Shown here: positions 8,982 through 18,217 of the stretch, one piece after another
Position numbering within the stretch: position 1 is the first letter of the stretch
Layout: each line of letters starts with the position of its first letter
Notes under the pieces: generated by a model
Database searches by the model: none
What the model saw: the letters and a program-made list of their open reading frames with translations, nothing else
Told to the model about the DNA's origin: nothing
From: Mastigocoleus testarum BC008
Lineage (GTDB): Bacteria > Cyanobacteriota > Cyanobacteriia > Cyanobacteriales > Nostocaceae
Direction: 5' to 3'
Assembly (NCBI RefSeq): GCF_001456025.1
Contig: NZ_LMTZ01000136.1
Location: 1-51,497 of the forward strand
Length of the DNA stretch: 51,497 nt
Program-made: the position numbers and the translations under genes

Positions 8982-11900
8982 TTAAGTTGTTGGAAAATTA
9001 ACTCGTACAATTACATCATTAAAGTCATTGTCCCCACCACCAGATAAATCTTCAAAACCAAAGCTATTATCACCAAGTAAACGAATATGGTCAGCCCGAT
9101 CCGTATTTGCTCCCAAGAAGGAGAAGTAGACTTCTGCATTGTTATTAATTGCTTCATCCACAGTTCCATCTACAACAATGAAGGAGGCTAAAATACTTCC
9201 ACCCTCCAAAATTCCATCAAAGGTAGCAGTTTGCTGATTATCTGCTTGAAGCAAATCTAAACCTGTGATGCGATTTGTTAAAGCAGCTTCTGTATATCCA
9301 CTATCACCAGGATTCAAATCTGCCACACCATCACTATTTATATCAATACCACCGTTAGTATCGGTAATTTGATAGAAACCAACAAGATTATCGAAATTCG
9401 CTTCCCTGTGTACTTCAACATTGACTGATACTTGACCGGTGATATCGGTCAAATCGATAATTTCATTTTGTGTTTGTCCTTGTAAATTAGTGCTGGAAGT
9501 AGGAGCATCTTGAGTAAGTTGTACGCTCAACTCCATATCTGTGAAGTCACTATTACCTATTTCATCTGACCAGTTTAATTTAAAGCCTTCTGTCGCAAAG
9601 TCAGATACTTGTAGGTTGGAGGAATCGGAAAAGAATATAGGTAAATTTGTTGTTCCGCTTGCTTGTAATTCAGTTAGTGTTGTATCAGTTGTACCATTAG
9701 ATACTAGATAGAAGCCCAAACGTGCATCGGAATCAACTTCAAGTACCCTTTCAATATCTTCCAAGTCAAATCCAGTAGGGCGATTTGCAATTGCTGAGAA
9801 GATGACTTGTGCTTTTTCTAAAGCTGCTTGGAGATAACCCTCTGAACCAGGAGTTAACCCATCAATATTACCGTTTTCATCATCTACAACAAATACACCC
9901 ACCTCATTGACATTTTCGGTGTCGTTGTTAGTTAAAGTAAATTTGATGTTGGTAGGGTCTCCTCCATTCAAAGTAAATATTCCGTTATTACTTTCAGTAT
10001 CAAACTGAGCAGGAGGAACATCATTAAGGTTGACAGTGACGTTTGCTGTATCACTTAAACTACCTGTATCTGTTGCTGTAACCTCTAAATTGAAGCTAGG
10101 GGTGGTTTCAAAGTCGAGGTCATCTTTGTCATTAACAATAATTGCTCCCGTAGAGGGATCAATTGCAAAAGCTAGGTTACTATCATTATCTGGGTCAAGG
10201 TTTCCGGAAGTTATTGCAAAAGTTAGAGCTTCATCTTCGGGGTCGGTTGCGGTAATAATCCCTACTTGTGTTCCTTCGTCACTATTTTCATCTATGGTGA
10301 AGGTAGCATCATCAACAGTAAGTTCTTCCTCCTCATCAGTAACGCTAATAGTCAAGTCTTGAGTTACAGTTTCACTTCCATCAGAAACACCAACAGAAAC
10401 TTGGTAATTGTTATCAGTATTAGCATCGGATGCAGTTTCAAAATCGGGAGGATTATTAAAGCTTAATTCCCCACTGTTGGAATCGATAGTAAATAATCCT
10501 TGGTCAGCACCACCCAATAAGTTAAATGTTAGGTCATTACCTTCTGCATCTTCTGCGGTAATTGTTCCTACTGTTGTGGTGTTTTCTGCAACTGAGAATG
10601 TTGGATTACTGGTGATAGTTGGTGGTGTGTTAACATCATCATCAAGTATTGTAAATATCAAATCCTCACTTGGAACTAATGCAGACCCTGAAACACTTGT
10701 TAGCTTAATTCCAAATGTCTCATCATCTTCAATTTCTTGATCTGGATTGATAGAAATATCAATTGTTTTTATATCTTCACTAGCAGCAAAAGTTACTTCA
10801 CGTGAAGAAAAACCATCGACGAAATCAGATGCTTGAGCAGGATTATCACCAGCAGCAATAATTTCAATATTAATTGTGTCAGTTCCATTTAAACCGCCAA
10901 AGCGATCAAGTGTGAGTGTGAGAGTCGATGGAGCATCGGAATCTCCTTCTACAACTGTAGGATCGTCAGCAGTAATAGCCATGCTGATTACACTATCATC
11001 ATCAATGATATTGACCCCAGCAGTTTCTGTTGTTGCTCCATCAGCAAATGTTCCACCAGAAACCACACTCAGATCGAGAAATACAGATTCATCTCCTTCA
11101 ACATCAGTATCTCCTAATATTTCCAGCGTAATATCACCAGAGCTTTGTCCCGCAGCAATTGTCAATTGACCTGTAGTTTCTATAAAGTCAGTTCCTGCAT
11201 CTGCATCATCTGAACGAGTAGTAAAATCAATTACTACATCTTCAGTTGTGGTACTAGAAAGATTAACAGTAAAGGTCGCAGTAGTTGAACCAGTATTACC
11301 TTCTGCGATCGAGATACCTTGGTTTGCTAAAGATAGTATTGGTGTAACCGCCAGTGTATCAACAGCTAGTCGAACATCACTGAATTCAATAAATTCTACA
11401 TTTAGTAAAGTATTATCAGTACCGATATTGACTACATTCCCATTTTTGGAAACACCACCAGCCCCCTCTTGAGTCTTATTGATTTCCACAGTATCGATAC
11501 CTGCACCACCGTCTACCAGGTTGACACCACCTGAGAGAATAAAACGGTCATTTCCACCATTACCAAATATGGTGTTTTCACCGTTACTAACTCGTATAGT
11601 ATTATCAAGGTCGTTAGCGTTGATTTCTCGAATTACTGGCTGACTTACTATAGTATTTTCAAGACTAATTTGATTATTTTCTTGGCTGATCGACTGGCTC
11701 ACCGTAGACTCAATGAAGTCAGTTTGATTCACACTGAAGGTAATAATTTGTTTTGTTCCATTATCCGTTTGCTGTGTGACCTGTTCCTGACCCGTGGTAA
11801 TTTTATAGTCTAGAGAAGTTGTTGGAGTACCATCATTAAACACCACATCGAAGGTGATATCATTTTCTGCTTCCCGTGTGACTTCGAGTCCATCAATAGT

Positions 11901-13805
11901 ACCTTCAAATTTGAGACCAAGTGTATCCTCAACCAATTGATCTGGAGTAATTGTATCGACTACAGTACCACCTAATTTCACATCAATGCGTTCAATGATA
12001 TTTTTATCTACAGTTGCTGCATTAAATTCTGTGATTAAGTCAGCAGGATCTGAAAGCACAACAGCATCATCTGAATCGACAATGTTTAATTGACTTAAAC
12101 TCGGATTACCAATACCAAAAGCACGAACTTCTGCTAATTGTTGTAACTGTGTAGCACTTGACGAGAAGTCAGGACCGTTATTAAATCCATCAGAGAGAAA
12201 ATAAGCAATATTAGTTGCATTATTATTGCGTGACGTAAAGAAATTTTGTGCTTCAACTAAAGCTGAATTAAAGTTTGTACTACCACCAGCAATTAACCCA
12301 TTGATAGTAGAAATTGTGGTAGGTGCATCTAGTGGAGCGAATAAAGATGCAGAACTATCAAAATCTACGACAGCAAATTCACTATTATTGGCAATACCAT
12401 CATCAATTAAAGATTGAGTTAATTCTTGGTAGGCAGCTTTAGCTTGTACAATTCTGTTTCCAGACATACTACCGGAACTGTCAATAATATAGGCAAAATT
12501 GTATAAGATTCCCTGTTCAGAACCAATAGTAAGAGTATAGTTTACATCACCGTCAAACATCCAAGCTGGAGATTCAACAGTAATTGTCCCAATTTTGTTA
12601 CCGCCATTATCAAGAATATCTTCTTCGGGAGTAATAAGCGCACCATCTTTTAACTTTGTGTTGTCGTTGGGGTCTACTTGGAGTGGTACAAAGAAAAGAT
12701 TTCCATCATCGTCGGTACCATTATCATCCGCATCAACAAATTCAAAGACACCGAATTCAATATCCTTGGTGGTATCTGTAGCATCACTCTGGCTTCCACG
12801 TGCATGTGTGAATTCAAATGCAGGATTGGAGGGGTCAGTAATTGTAAAATCATAGTTGGTGAATATTTCCGAGAAGAGGGCTTGATCGACACCATCGCCA
12901 CCTTCTAAGCGGTCATTTGCACCACCACCAAATAATTGGTCATTACCATCGTTTCCTAGGATGCGTTCTCTACGGTAAGAACCGAAAATATCATCGTTAG
13001 CAGTACTACCAATGATTGCATTTTCTGAAAGGTCATTAGCATTGGTTGTTCCAGAATCAGTTTCAATCTGGTCGATTATTTCATCATAAATATCCGTCGT
13101 AATCAGCACACCACTGTTGTATGTGCTTCCTCCGTAAGCATGAATCCCTAAAACGCGAGGATTACTCTCACCGTCAAGAGTGTGCCAAACACCACTTCCG
13201 CTCTGACCACCAGCAGTGTCAACATCTTGAGAGTAGAAAAAACGTCCGCTAAATGTACCTACAATATTACCTGGTGATTCTGCTGCACCTGGAGAACGTA
13301 CTAAATCACGTCCCCGTCGCCCAGTGTTACCTGGTATATTACCTGAGACATTGTCTCCTGGATATCCTGCTGTATCAATAGTTAAACCTCCAGCAGTTTC
13401 AGGATCGACAAACGCAATTAGACCAATTACATCAGTGTCAGGAAGTAAAGTATTACTAGTTGTAAAAACAGCAATATCATCTCCTGGACTCTCTGTTATG
13501 TTGTAATTATCTACGAAATTTACATTTGTAACATTTGCTGCTGGGTCACCTGTAGCTCCGATAAAACGAGAGTTCAAAGCATTCTGGTTTGCACTAACAG
13601 TGGCCCTTAAAGCAGTAGCATTTGTATTATTACGGGCATTGTAAGCATTGTGACCTGCGGTAAGCACATGATTTGGTGCTATGGCTATTCCAGTACCGAT
13701 ACCACCACCACTACCAAATCGAGCATCCACAGCCGTAACAGTAGAAAAAGGAAATGTACCAAACGAAGTAATAACCTGTCTACTATCAGGACCAATTACG
13801 CTCAT
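8982..13805 (-). CDS. Giant secreted mosaic protein: serine protease, RTX, VWA, Calx-beta, cadherin, DUF4114
   Basis: 1607 aa from the ATG at 13805, which has GGAG about 9 nt upstream; a longer frame would need a TTG that overlaps this ribosome site. Domains in order: a V8/trypsin-like protease (His in LTAGHNAY about 52, Asp in PGDDIAVF about 110, Ser in GGQSGSG about 202), RTX-type Ca-binding repeats (GNDGNDQLFGGGANDRL, about 283-305), a von Willebrand A domain with an intact MIDAS (DSSGS, about 442), a second RTX block (GNGGNDRF..GGAGID), two Calx-beta repeats, two cadherin-like repeats, then two related C-terminal modules. The last is DUF4114 (FEDLSGGGDNDFNDVIV). There is no signal peptide; RTX repeats suggest type I secretion. 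It is highly acidic. The substrate is unknown; a role in adhesion or extracellular matrix processing is inferred. Confidence 0.88.
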   Translation of the reverse strand: MSVIGPDSRQVITSFGTFPFSTVTAVDARFGSGGGIGTGIAIAPNHVLTAGHNAYNARNNTNATALRATVSANQNALNSRFIGATGDPAANVTNVNFVDNYNITESPGDDIAVFTTSNTLLPDTDVIGLIAFVDPETAGGLTIDTAGYPGDNVSGNIPGNTGRRGRDLVRSPGAAESPGNIVGTFSGRFFYSQDVDTAGGQSGSGVWHTLDGESNPRVLGIHAYGGSTYNSGVLITTDIYDEIIDQIETDSGTTNANDLSENAIIGSTANDDIFGSYRRERILGNDGNDQLFGGGANDRLEGGDGVDQALFSEIFTNYDFTITDPSNPAFEFTHARGSQSDATDTTKDIEFGVFEFVDADDNGTDDDGNLFFVPLQVDPNDNTKLKDGALITPEEDILDNGGNKIGTITVESPAWMFDGDVNYTLTIGSEQGILYNFAYIIDSSGSMSGNRIVQAKAAYQELTQSLIDDGIANNSEFAVVDFDSSASLFAPLDAPTTISTINGLIAGGSTNFNSALVEAQNFFTSRNNNATNIAYFLSDGFNNGPDFSSSATQLQQLAEVRAFGIGNPSLSQLNIVDSDDAVVLSDPADLITEFNAATVDKNIIERIDVKLGGTVVDTITPDQLVEDTLGLKFEGTIDGLEVTREAENDITFDVVFNDGTPTTSLDYKITTGQEQVTQQTDNGTKQIITFSVNQTDFIESTVSQSISQENNQISLENTIVSQPVIREINANDLDNTIRVSNGENTIFGNGGNDRFILSGGVNLVDGGAGIDTVEINKTQEGAGGVSKNGNVVNIGTDNTLLNVEFIEFSDVRLAVDTLAVTPILSLANQGISIAEGNTGSTTATFTVNLSSTTTEDVVIDFTTRSDDADAGTDFIETTGQLTIAAGQSSGDITLEILGDTDVEGDESVFLDLSVVSGGTFADGATTETAGVNIIDDDSVISMAITADDPTVVEGDSDAPSTLTLTLDRFGGLNGTDTINIEIIAAGDNPAQASDFVDGFSSREVTFAASEDIKTIDISINPDQEIEDDETFGIKLTSVSGSALVPSEDLIFTILDDDVNTPPTITSNPTFSVAENTTTVGTITAEDAEGNDLTFNLLGGADQGLFTIDSNSGELSFNNPPDFETASDANTDNNYQVSVGVSDGSETVTQDLTISVTDEEEELTVDDATFTIDENSDEGTQVGIITATDPEDEALTFAITSGNLDPDNDSNLAFAIDPSTGAIIVNDKDDLDFETTPSFNLEVTATDTGSLSDTANVTVNLNDVPPAQFDTESNNGIFTLNGGDPTNIKFTLTNNDTENVNEVGVFVVDDENGNIDGLTPGSEGYLQAALEKAQVIFSAIANRPTGFDLEDIERVLEVDSDARLGFYLVSNGTTDTTLTELQASGTTNLPIFFSDSSNLQVSDFATEGFKLNWSDEIGNSDFTDMELSVQLTQDAPTSSTNLQGQTQNEIIDLTDITGQVSVNVEVHREANFDNLVGFYQITDTNGGIDINSDGVADLNPGDSGYTEAALTNRITGLDLLQADNQQTATFDGILEGGSILASFIVVDGTVDEAINNNAEVYFSFLGANTDRADHIRLLGDNSFGFEDLSGGGDNDFNDVIVRVNFPTT

Positions 13806-13846
13806 TTCAATATTCTCCAAAAAATAATAAAATGAAAATTAGCGGA

Positions 13847-14968
13847 CTAGTCTTTTGATGTAATATGCTGCTCTATACAGAGCTTTACGCCAGAAGAGGT
13901 CTTTTGAACAGTTGTCAAAAGGCTGTTTTGAAGTAGAGCGCGATCTATATCTCTACGCTCCTTCACTAGACGAGGTGTAGCGATATCGTCAAGGTTAAAT
14001 AGTTCTAAAAGGGCTTGTTGCTCACCATCACTTGAGGGGGGACGCATTCGTGCTAAAGTATTTTTGTCTAAAGAGAGTTTACCAACTCCATCAATAACTG
14101 TTCTTGAACCATCTTTAATTCCTTTAATTAAGGTTTTCGGTGGTGTAGCGTAAGTTAATCCTCCTACTGCACCAACCACAGCAAACTGGTCAGAAATTGC
14201 TACAGTACTTCCCATATGAGCATTGGGAACAGCAAGTCTTTGGGGTTTATTTTCTGATGTTTCCAAGTCAAACAACCAAGCAGCTCCTGTATCATCAAAG
14301 GTCGAACCAACGAGGAGTAGATTATTTTTAAGATCGATATCAACACCAAAATTCTGTTCTGCACTATTTGTAGGTGAAAAAATCTGCTTTACATTACCTT
14401 CTGTTAACAAATTGACTTTACCAATCCATCCACCAGGTTCTTCTTCTTCCTTGATACTGAAAGCAATTCTTCCTCCATCTGCGGAAACCGAGAAACCAGA
14501 AATTTCACCACCACTAAGTGCATCAATCCGTTTCACTTCTGCTTTCTTATCAAGCAAAACTTTATATACTCCACCAGAGAAAGATACTCCAAGTTGATTA
14601 GTATATTGAAAAATTTCTTGATTATTTGGCTTATGCTTCTCAGTGTATGCACCAACAACTAAAGTCGATTTGTCTAAAGAAATATCATAACCAAACCCAG
14701 AGCCGACAACTTCAGCAGCAGAACCTTTTGGAGGCAAAATTTCTCTTGTTCTTAACCACTTTTGATTACGATTATGGCTATATACAAGAACGCGATTTGC
14801 TTCTGGATCGCCAACTGCTAAATAGCGATCGCTAATTGCTAAAGCGTAACCAAATGACTTACTATCACCAGGTTCTGATAATAAGCATGTTTGCACGGAG
14901 GTTGAGGTACTTTTCACTGCAAATAACACCCCAAATATAATTAGTAAAATGAAGTAATTACTTTTCAT
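13847..14968 (-). CDS. Exported FG-GAP beta-propeller protein
   Basis: 373 aa with an N-terminal hydrophobic signal (FILLIIFGVLFAV) and then repeated FG-GAP/integrin-alpha-like blades: FGYALAISDRYLAVGDPEANRVLVY, FGYDISLDKSTLVVGAY, FGVDIDLKNNLLLVGSTFDDTGAAWLF and MGSTVAISDQFAVVGA. These fold as a beta-propeller, used elsewhere for extracellular ligand binding. The gene ends 41 bp before the start of the mosaic protease/VWA gene on the same strand, so the two are probably co-transcribed and may act together at the cell surface. No enzyme motif was found. Confidence 0.75.
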   Translation of the reverse strand: MKSNYFILLIIFGVLFAVKSTSTSVQTCLLSEPGDSKSFGYALAISDRYLAVGDPEANRVLVYSHNRNQKWLRTREILPPKGSAAEVVGSGFGYDISLDKSTLVVGAYTEKHKPNNQEIFQYTNQLGVSFSGGVYKVLLDKKAEVKRIDALSGGEISGFSVSADGGRIAFSIKEEEEPGGWIGKVNLLTEGNVKQIFSPTNSAEQNFGVDIDLKNNLLLVGSTFDDTGAAWLFDLETSENKPQRLAVPNAHMGSTVAISDQFAVVGAVGGLTYATPPKTLIKGIKDGSRTVIDGVGKLSLDKNTLARMRPPSSDGEQQALLELFNLDDIATPRLVKERRDIDRALLQNSLLTTVQKTSSGVKLCIEQHITSKD

Positions 14969-15372
14969 ACGACTTAATAAATACGAATGTATTAATGATA
15001 CTCAGTGCATCAGTACAAACCCTAGTCATATAAAAAATCATAGTGGGATGTATCGAACGAGAAAACAGTCATTACTGATTTGATGACGCAGGTTAAAACC
15101 TATTTTTTCTAGTTTCTTATTTGTGAAATAAAATATATAAACTTGACAACAAGTATACTATTACGCGTACCTCCGATAAGGTTGTTCTTTTTAATACTTT
15201 TGATTTATTTGTATGCAATGATATTTTCAAGGTAGCATAAGACACTTTTCGTTAACCGGTATTAGTGTGTATGCAAATTATGTTTTGCCAAAAATTTATT
15301 AATAATTGATTCAGTAAATCACAGTTTGAAGCTATTAGAAATGATGAACTAAATCGTTTCCCAGGAATTTTA
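14969..15372. other. Intergenic region between psaJ2 terminator and the propeller gene
   Basis: About 400 bp, AT-rich, with no coding frame recognised. It must contain the promoter of the propeller/protease operon on the minus strand; no confident -35/-10 pair was fixed. Confidence 0.5.
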
Positions 15373-15413
15373 AATACAAAAATAAAGGTGATAGCTTAGA
15401 AAGCCCTATCACC
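15373..15413 (-). terminator. Intrinsic terminator of the far-red operon after psaJ2
   Basis: On the minus strand GGTGATAG (from 15413) pairs with CTATCACC (to 15387) over an 11-nt loop and is followed by TTTATTTTTG. It lies 55 bp after the psaJ2 stop, with no other terminator of this quality seen upstream in the arm. Confidence 0.85.
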
Positions 15414-15467
15414 CTTTAGGTATATCACAATCTTATTAACTAAAAGAAAATAGCCAAAGTTATCAAA

Positions 15468-15617
15468 TTATTTTGGTAAAGAATGGAAAAAAGTGCCGTA
15501 TTGTAGTCCAGGGAAAAGGTAATTTAACACAATGAAAACCATGAACAGGATAACTACTGCCAAAGTCGCAACAACAGGAGCAGTAGAAAGATATTTCAAA
15601 AAATAACGTGACTCCAT
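15468..15617 (-). CDS. psaJ2: Photosystem I subunit IX, far-red paralog (PsaJ2)
   Basis: A 49-aa protein: MESRYFLKYLSTAPVVATL, one membrane helix, then NYLFPGLQYGTFFHSLPK. The LKYLSTAPV motif and the N..FPGL motif after the helix are typical of PsaJ, a one-helix PSI subunit next to PsaF. It is slightly longer than usual (about 40-44 aa). AAGGAG lies 8 bases before the ATG. It follows psaF2 by 66 bp, the usual psaFJ order, and is the last gene of the minus-strand far-red arm. Confidence 0.9.
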   Translation of the reverse strand: MESRYFLKYLSTAPVVATLAVVILFMVFIVLNYLFPGLQYGTFFHSLPK

Positions 15618-15683
15618 TATTGATTCTCCTTAGATCGAGCAAGTGAAGCTAATTAAAGAATTAATTGCTAAGTACAAAATTAA

Positions 15684-16166
15684 CTAACGAATAGAAATCG
15701 GAATTTCCTCATCCTTAGCGACTAAGTCACCACTAAGGAATTCTTTGACTGTTAATAAAGGCCACATCAGAGCCGCCACCATGCAACTAAAAAACAGTGG
15801 CACATCAATAAACAGTTCCTTTTCTTCCCCTGCGCCTTCTTTTCTAATTGCTCGTAGATAAGAACGACCACTCCAACCAATCCAACCTGCAATGTATAGA
15901 AACATCACAATCGGAGTCAATACATCAAATGCAAGGCTGAGTCGGTCAAGTACTAAATGGGGTAAACCATCATCCCCACAGAGTAGACGTGAATAAGCTT
16001 TAAATGGCTGAGTGGTGTAATAACTATCAGGTGCATTTTGCATTCTTTCTACAAACGCAGCTGATTCATTGCAAGGTACAAGTGTAGTATTCTCAGCCAT
16101 TGCAACGGGAGCAAAGTTCATCCAAAGAAAAGCTGCTGCAAGTAGCGCCAAAAATAATTTTTTCAT
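15684..16166 (-). CDS. psaF2: Photosystem I subunit III, far-red paralog (PsaF2)
   Basis: 160 aa. A signal peptide (MKKLFLALLAAAFLWMNFAP, cleavage likely after AMA, residue 24) leads to a lumenal domain with two Cys (LVPCNES and LLCGDDG) matching the PsaF disulfide pair. A membrane segment follows with the family motif FLYIAGWIGWSGRSYL, and the end is LLSGDLVAKDEEIPIS. PsaF binds PsaJ at the edge of PSI. AGGA lies about 10 nt before the ATG. Membership of the far-red set is inferred from its position after psbB2. Confidence 0.93.
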   Translation of the reverse strand: MKKLFLALLAAAFLWMNFAPVAMAENTTLVPCNESAAFVERMQNAPDSYYTTQPFKAYSRLLCGDDGLPHLVLDRLSLAFDVLTPIVMFLYIAGWIGWSGRSYLRAIRKEGAGEEKELFIDVPLFFSCMVAALMWPLLTVKEFLSGDLVAKDEEIPISIR

Positions 16167-16195
16167 CTTGATTGTTCCTAAATCATCTGGAGATG

Positions 16196-16230
16196 TACCA
16201 GAGGCAAAGCCGACGCCGCAGGCTCTGGTA
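16196..16230. repeat. Small palindromic interspersed repeat between psbB2 and psaF2
   Basis: The arms TACCAGAG (16196-16203) and CTCTGGTA (16223-16230) flank a core containing GCCGACGCCGCAGGC. The same core recurs at about 51046-51061, so this is a dispersed palindromic element inserted in the operon and likely to form an RNA hairpin between the two genes. Confidence 0.7.
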
Positions 16231-16260
16231 TGTCCCTACATGTCTGTGTGTTTCTTCTAA

Positions 16261-17790
16261 TTAAATAGTTTGCTTTTTACGAGTAGTCAAATCGCCCACT
16301 TTCTGGAAGACGCCGAACTCTACTTGTTCGTCTAGTTCTGGGTCAATTCCAGCAAAGACATCTCGGTAAATTGTGCGCGAACCATGCCAAATATGTCCGA
16401 AGAACCATAACAAGCCCCAAATAGTATGGGCAAAAGCAAACCACCCACGGGTACTGGTACGGAATATACCGTCAGATTTGAGGGTTTTGCTATCAAACTC
16501 AAAAATTTCGCCTAGTTGAGCACGCCGAGCCAGTGGTTTTACATCAATTGGATCTGTAAATGTTTGACCGTCCAGTGCACCACCATAGAAACTAACAGTT
16601 GTACCAGTTTGCTCAAAGCTTAGCTTTGATAATGCGCGCTGGAAGGGTATATCGGCACGTACAACATCATCTTTGTCAGTCAAAACTACCGGAAAAGTTT
16701 CAAAGAAATTAGGCATTCGTCGTACTTTCAATTCCCGACCTTCTCCATCCCGAAAAACTGGATGACCTGACCAAGTTAGAGCAATACCATCCCCTTTATT
16801 CATGGCTCCTACTCTGAATAAACCACCCTTAGCTGGACTATTGCCAACATAGTCATAGAAAGCCAATTTATCTGGAATACTAGACCAAGCTTGGGAAAGG
16901 TCTTTACCTTGAGCTAATTTAGTTTGCACTCTTCGATTAATTTCTTTTTGGAAATAACCGCTGTCCCATTGATAACGAGTTGGTCCAAATAGTTCAATTG
17001 GAGTAGTAGCCGAACCATACCACATGGTGCCAGAAACAACGAAAGCCGCAAAGAAGAATGTTGCTAGAGCGCTTGCAAGAACGGTTTCAATATTACCCAT
17101 TCTTAAAGCTCTGTAAAGTACTTCTGGTGGTCGGAAAGCTATGTGGAAAATACCACCGATAATACCAACAATCCCCGCAGCAATGTGATGAGCCACAACA
17201 CCACCAGGATTAAAAGGATTAAAGCCCTCTGGTCCCCATACCGGCGCAACTCCTTCGATGTGACCATTTAATCCATAGGGGTCAGAAACCCACATACCAG
17301 GACCAAATATCCCTGTAAGGTGAAAAGCTCCGAAACCAAAACAAAGAAGACCAGCTAATAACAAATGAATACCAAATATTTTTGGCAAGTCAAGAACTGG
17401 CTCATTAGTCTCGCGGTCTATAAATAAATCTAAATCCCAATAAACCCAGTGCCAACAAGCGGCGAGGAATAATAAGCCAGCTAAGATAATATGAGTGGCG
17501 GCGACACTTTCAAAAGTCCAAAGACTAAAACCTGTAACAGGCTCGCCCGTAATACTCCAACCGCCCCAAGATTCGGTAACACCTAATCGAGCCATAAAAG
17601 GCAATACAAACATACCCTGACGCCACATCGGGTTAAGAACAGGGTCACTGGGGTCAAAAAGGGCTAGTTCGTATAAAGCCATTGACCCCGCCCAACCAGC
17701 TGTAAGAGCTGTGTGCATCAGGTGGACAGCAATTAGTCGTCCTGGGTCATTTAAAACTACTGTGTGAACGCGGTACCAAGGTAGTCCCAT
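16261..17790 (-). CDS. psbB2: Photosystem II CP47, far-red paralog (PsbB2)
   Basis: 509 aa, full length for CP47, the core antenna protein that binds chlorophyll next to D2. The N-terminus MGLPWYRVHTVVLNDPGRL is canonical. Six membrane helices with chlorophyll-binding His pairs are visible (AVHLMHTAL, ATHIILAGLLF, VAHHIAAGIVG, FAHTIWGLLWFFGHIWHG), with the large lumenal loop between helices 5 and 6. AAGGAG lies 8 bases before the ATG. The paralog assignment rests on its position in a run with psbC2, psbD3 and apcE2. Confidence 0.95.
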   Translation of the reverse strand: MGLPWYRVHTVVLNDPGRLIAVHLMHTALTAGWAGSMALYELALFDPSDPVLNPMWRQGMFVLPFMARLGVTESWGGWSITGEPVTGFSLWTFESVAATHIILAGLLFLAACWHWVYWDLDLFIDRETNEPVLDLPKIFGIHLLLAGLLCFGFGAFHLTGIFGPGMWVSDPYGLNGHIEGVAPVWGPEGFNPFNPGGVVAHHIAAGIVGIIGGIFHIAFRPPEVLYRALRMGNIETVLASALATFFFAAFVVSGTMWYGSATTPIELFGPTRYQWDSGYFQKEINRRVQTKLAQGKDLSQAWSSIPDKLAFYDYVGNSPAKGGLFRVGAMNKGDGIALTWSGHPVFRDGEGRELKVRRMPNFFETFPVVLTDKDDVVRADIPFQRALSKLSFEQTGTTVSFYGGALDGQTFTDPIDVKPLARRAQLGEIFEFDSKTLKSDGIFRTSTRGWFAFAHTIWGLLWFFGHIWHGSRTIYRDVFAGIDPELDEQVEFGVFQKVGDLTTRKKQTI

Positions 17791-17938
17791 TAATGATACT
17801 CCTTATTTATGAAAGAAGAATTAGGAGTCTTATCGCCCGTAGCTTTGTTATTTTGAGGGTTACTGTTTGGGTTAAGTTCATCCTCAAAATTCACAATTCA
17901 AAATTTATAGCTCCTAAATCTTCTTCATTACTTAATTT

Positions 17939-18079
17939 TCAGAAAAAAAGTTGCAGATATGTGCCTGAGATGGAACCGGGAAAAAATTTTTTCAAAAACA
18001 TCACAGTCACAGAAAAGAATGCGATCGCAATATTACCAATGACAAGAGCAATAATGTGTTCGAGTAAAAAATTCTGCAT
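17939..18079 (-). CDS. Possible small single-helix membrane protein between psbC2 and psbB2
   Basis: A 46-aa frame from the ATG at 18079 (MQNFLLEHIIALVIGNIAIA, continuing through FFSVTVMFLKKF to GTYLQLFF). It would be one membrane helix with a basic cytoplasmic edge. The frame stays open 20 codons further upstream to a TTG, adding a second hydrophobic stretch. No Shine-Dalgarno is seen. The pattern LVxGxxIxxxxxxV faintly recalls PsbX, but the match is weak, and it is not PsbH, PsbT, PsbN or PsaI. It lies in sense orientation inside a PSII operon where a small subunit would fit. It could be non-coding. Confidence 0.35.
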   Translation of the reverse strand: MQNFLLEHIIALVIGNIAIAFFSVTVMFLKKFFPGSISGTYLQLFF

Positions 18080-18174
18080 CGGTACAACCAAAATCAAAAC
18101 TTTTACTAAAATTGGAAAATATGAAAGACTAAAGCCCAATGATGAGTAAACATTTACGAGTTAACAGTTAGCTT

Positions 18175-18214
18175 GCAACTGATAACTGATAACTGGTAAC
18201 TGGTAACTGACAAC
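18175..18214. repeat. Heptanucleotide tandem repeats (TAACTGR) before psbC2 stop
   Basis: About six degenerate 7-bp units of TAACTGG/TAACTGA form run up to the psbC2 stop codon. This is the short tandem repeat type common in filamentous cyanobacteria. Confidence 0.8.
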
Positions 18215-18217
18215 TGA

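Noticed and set aside
10030..13506. Several plus-strand frames of 60-110 aa
   Set aside because: All are antisense shadows of the 1607-aa protein, Ser/Val-rich as expected from the reverse of acidic repeat codons.
13806..13820. Longer start (TTG) for the giant protein
   Set aside because: The TTG overlaps the GGAG ribosome site that serves the ATG at 13805.
17793..18149. 118-aa plus-strand frame between psbB2 and psbC2
   Set aside because: Antisense to the operon, basic random-looking composition, no homology pattern.
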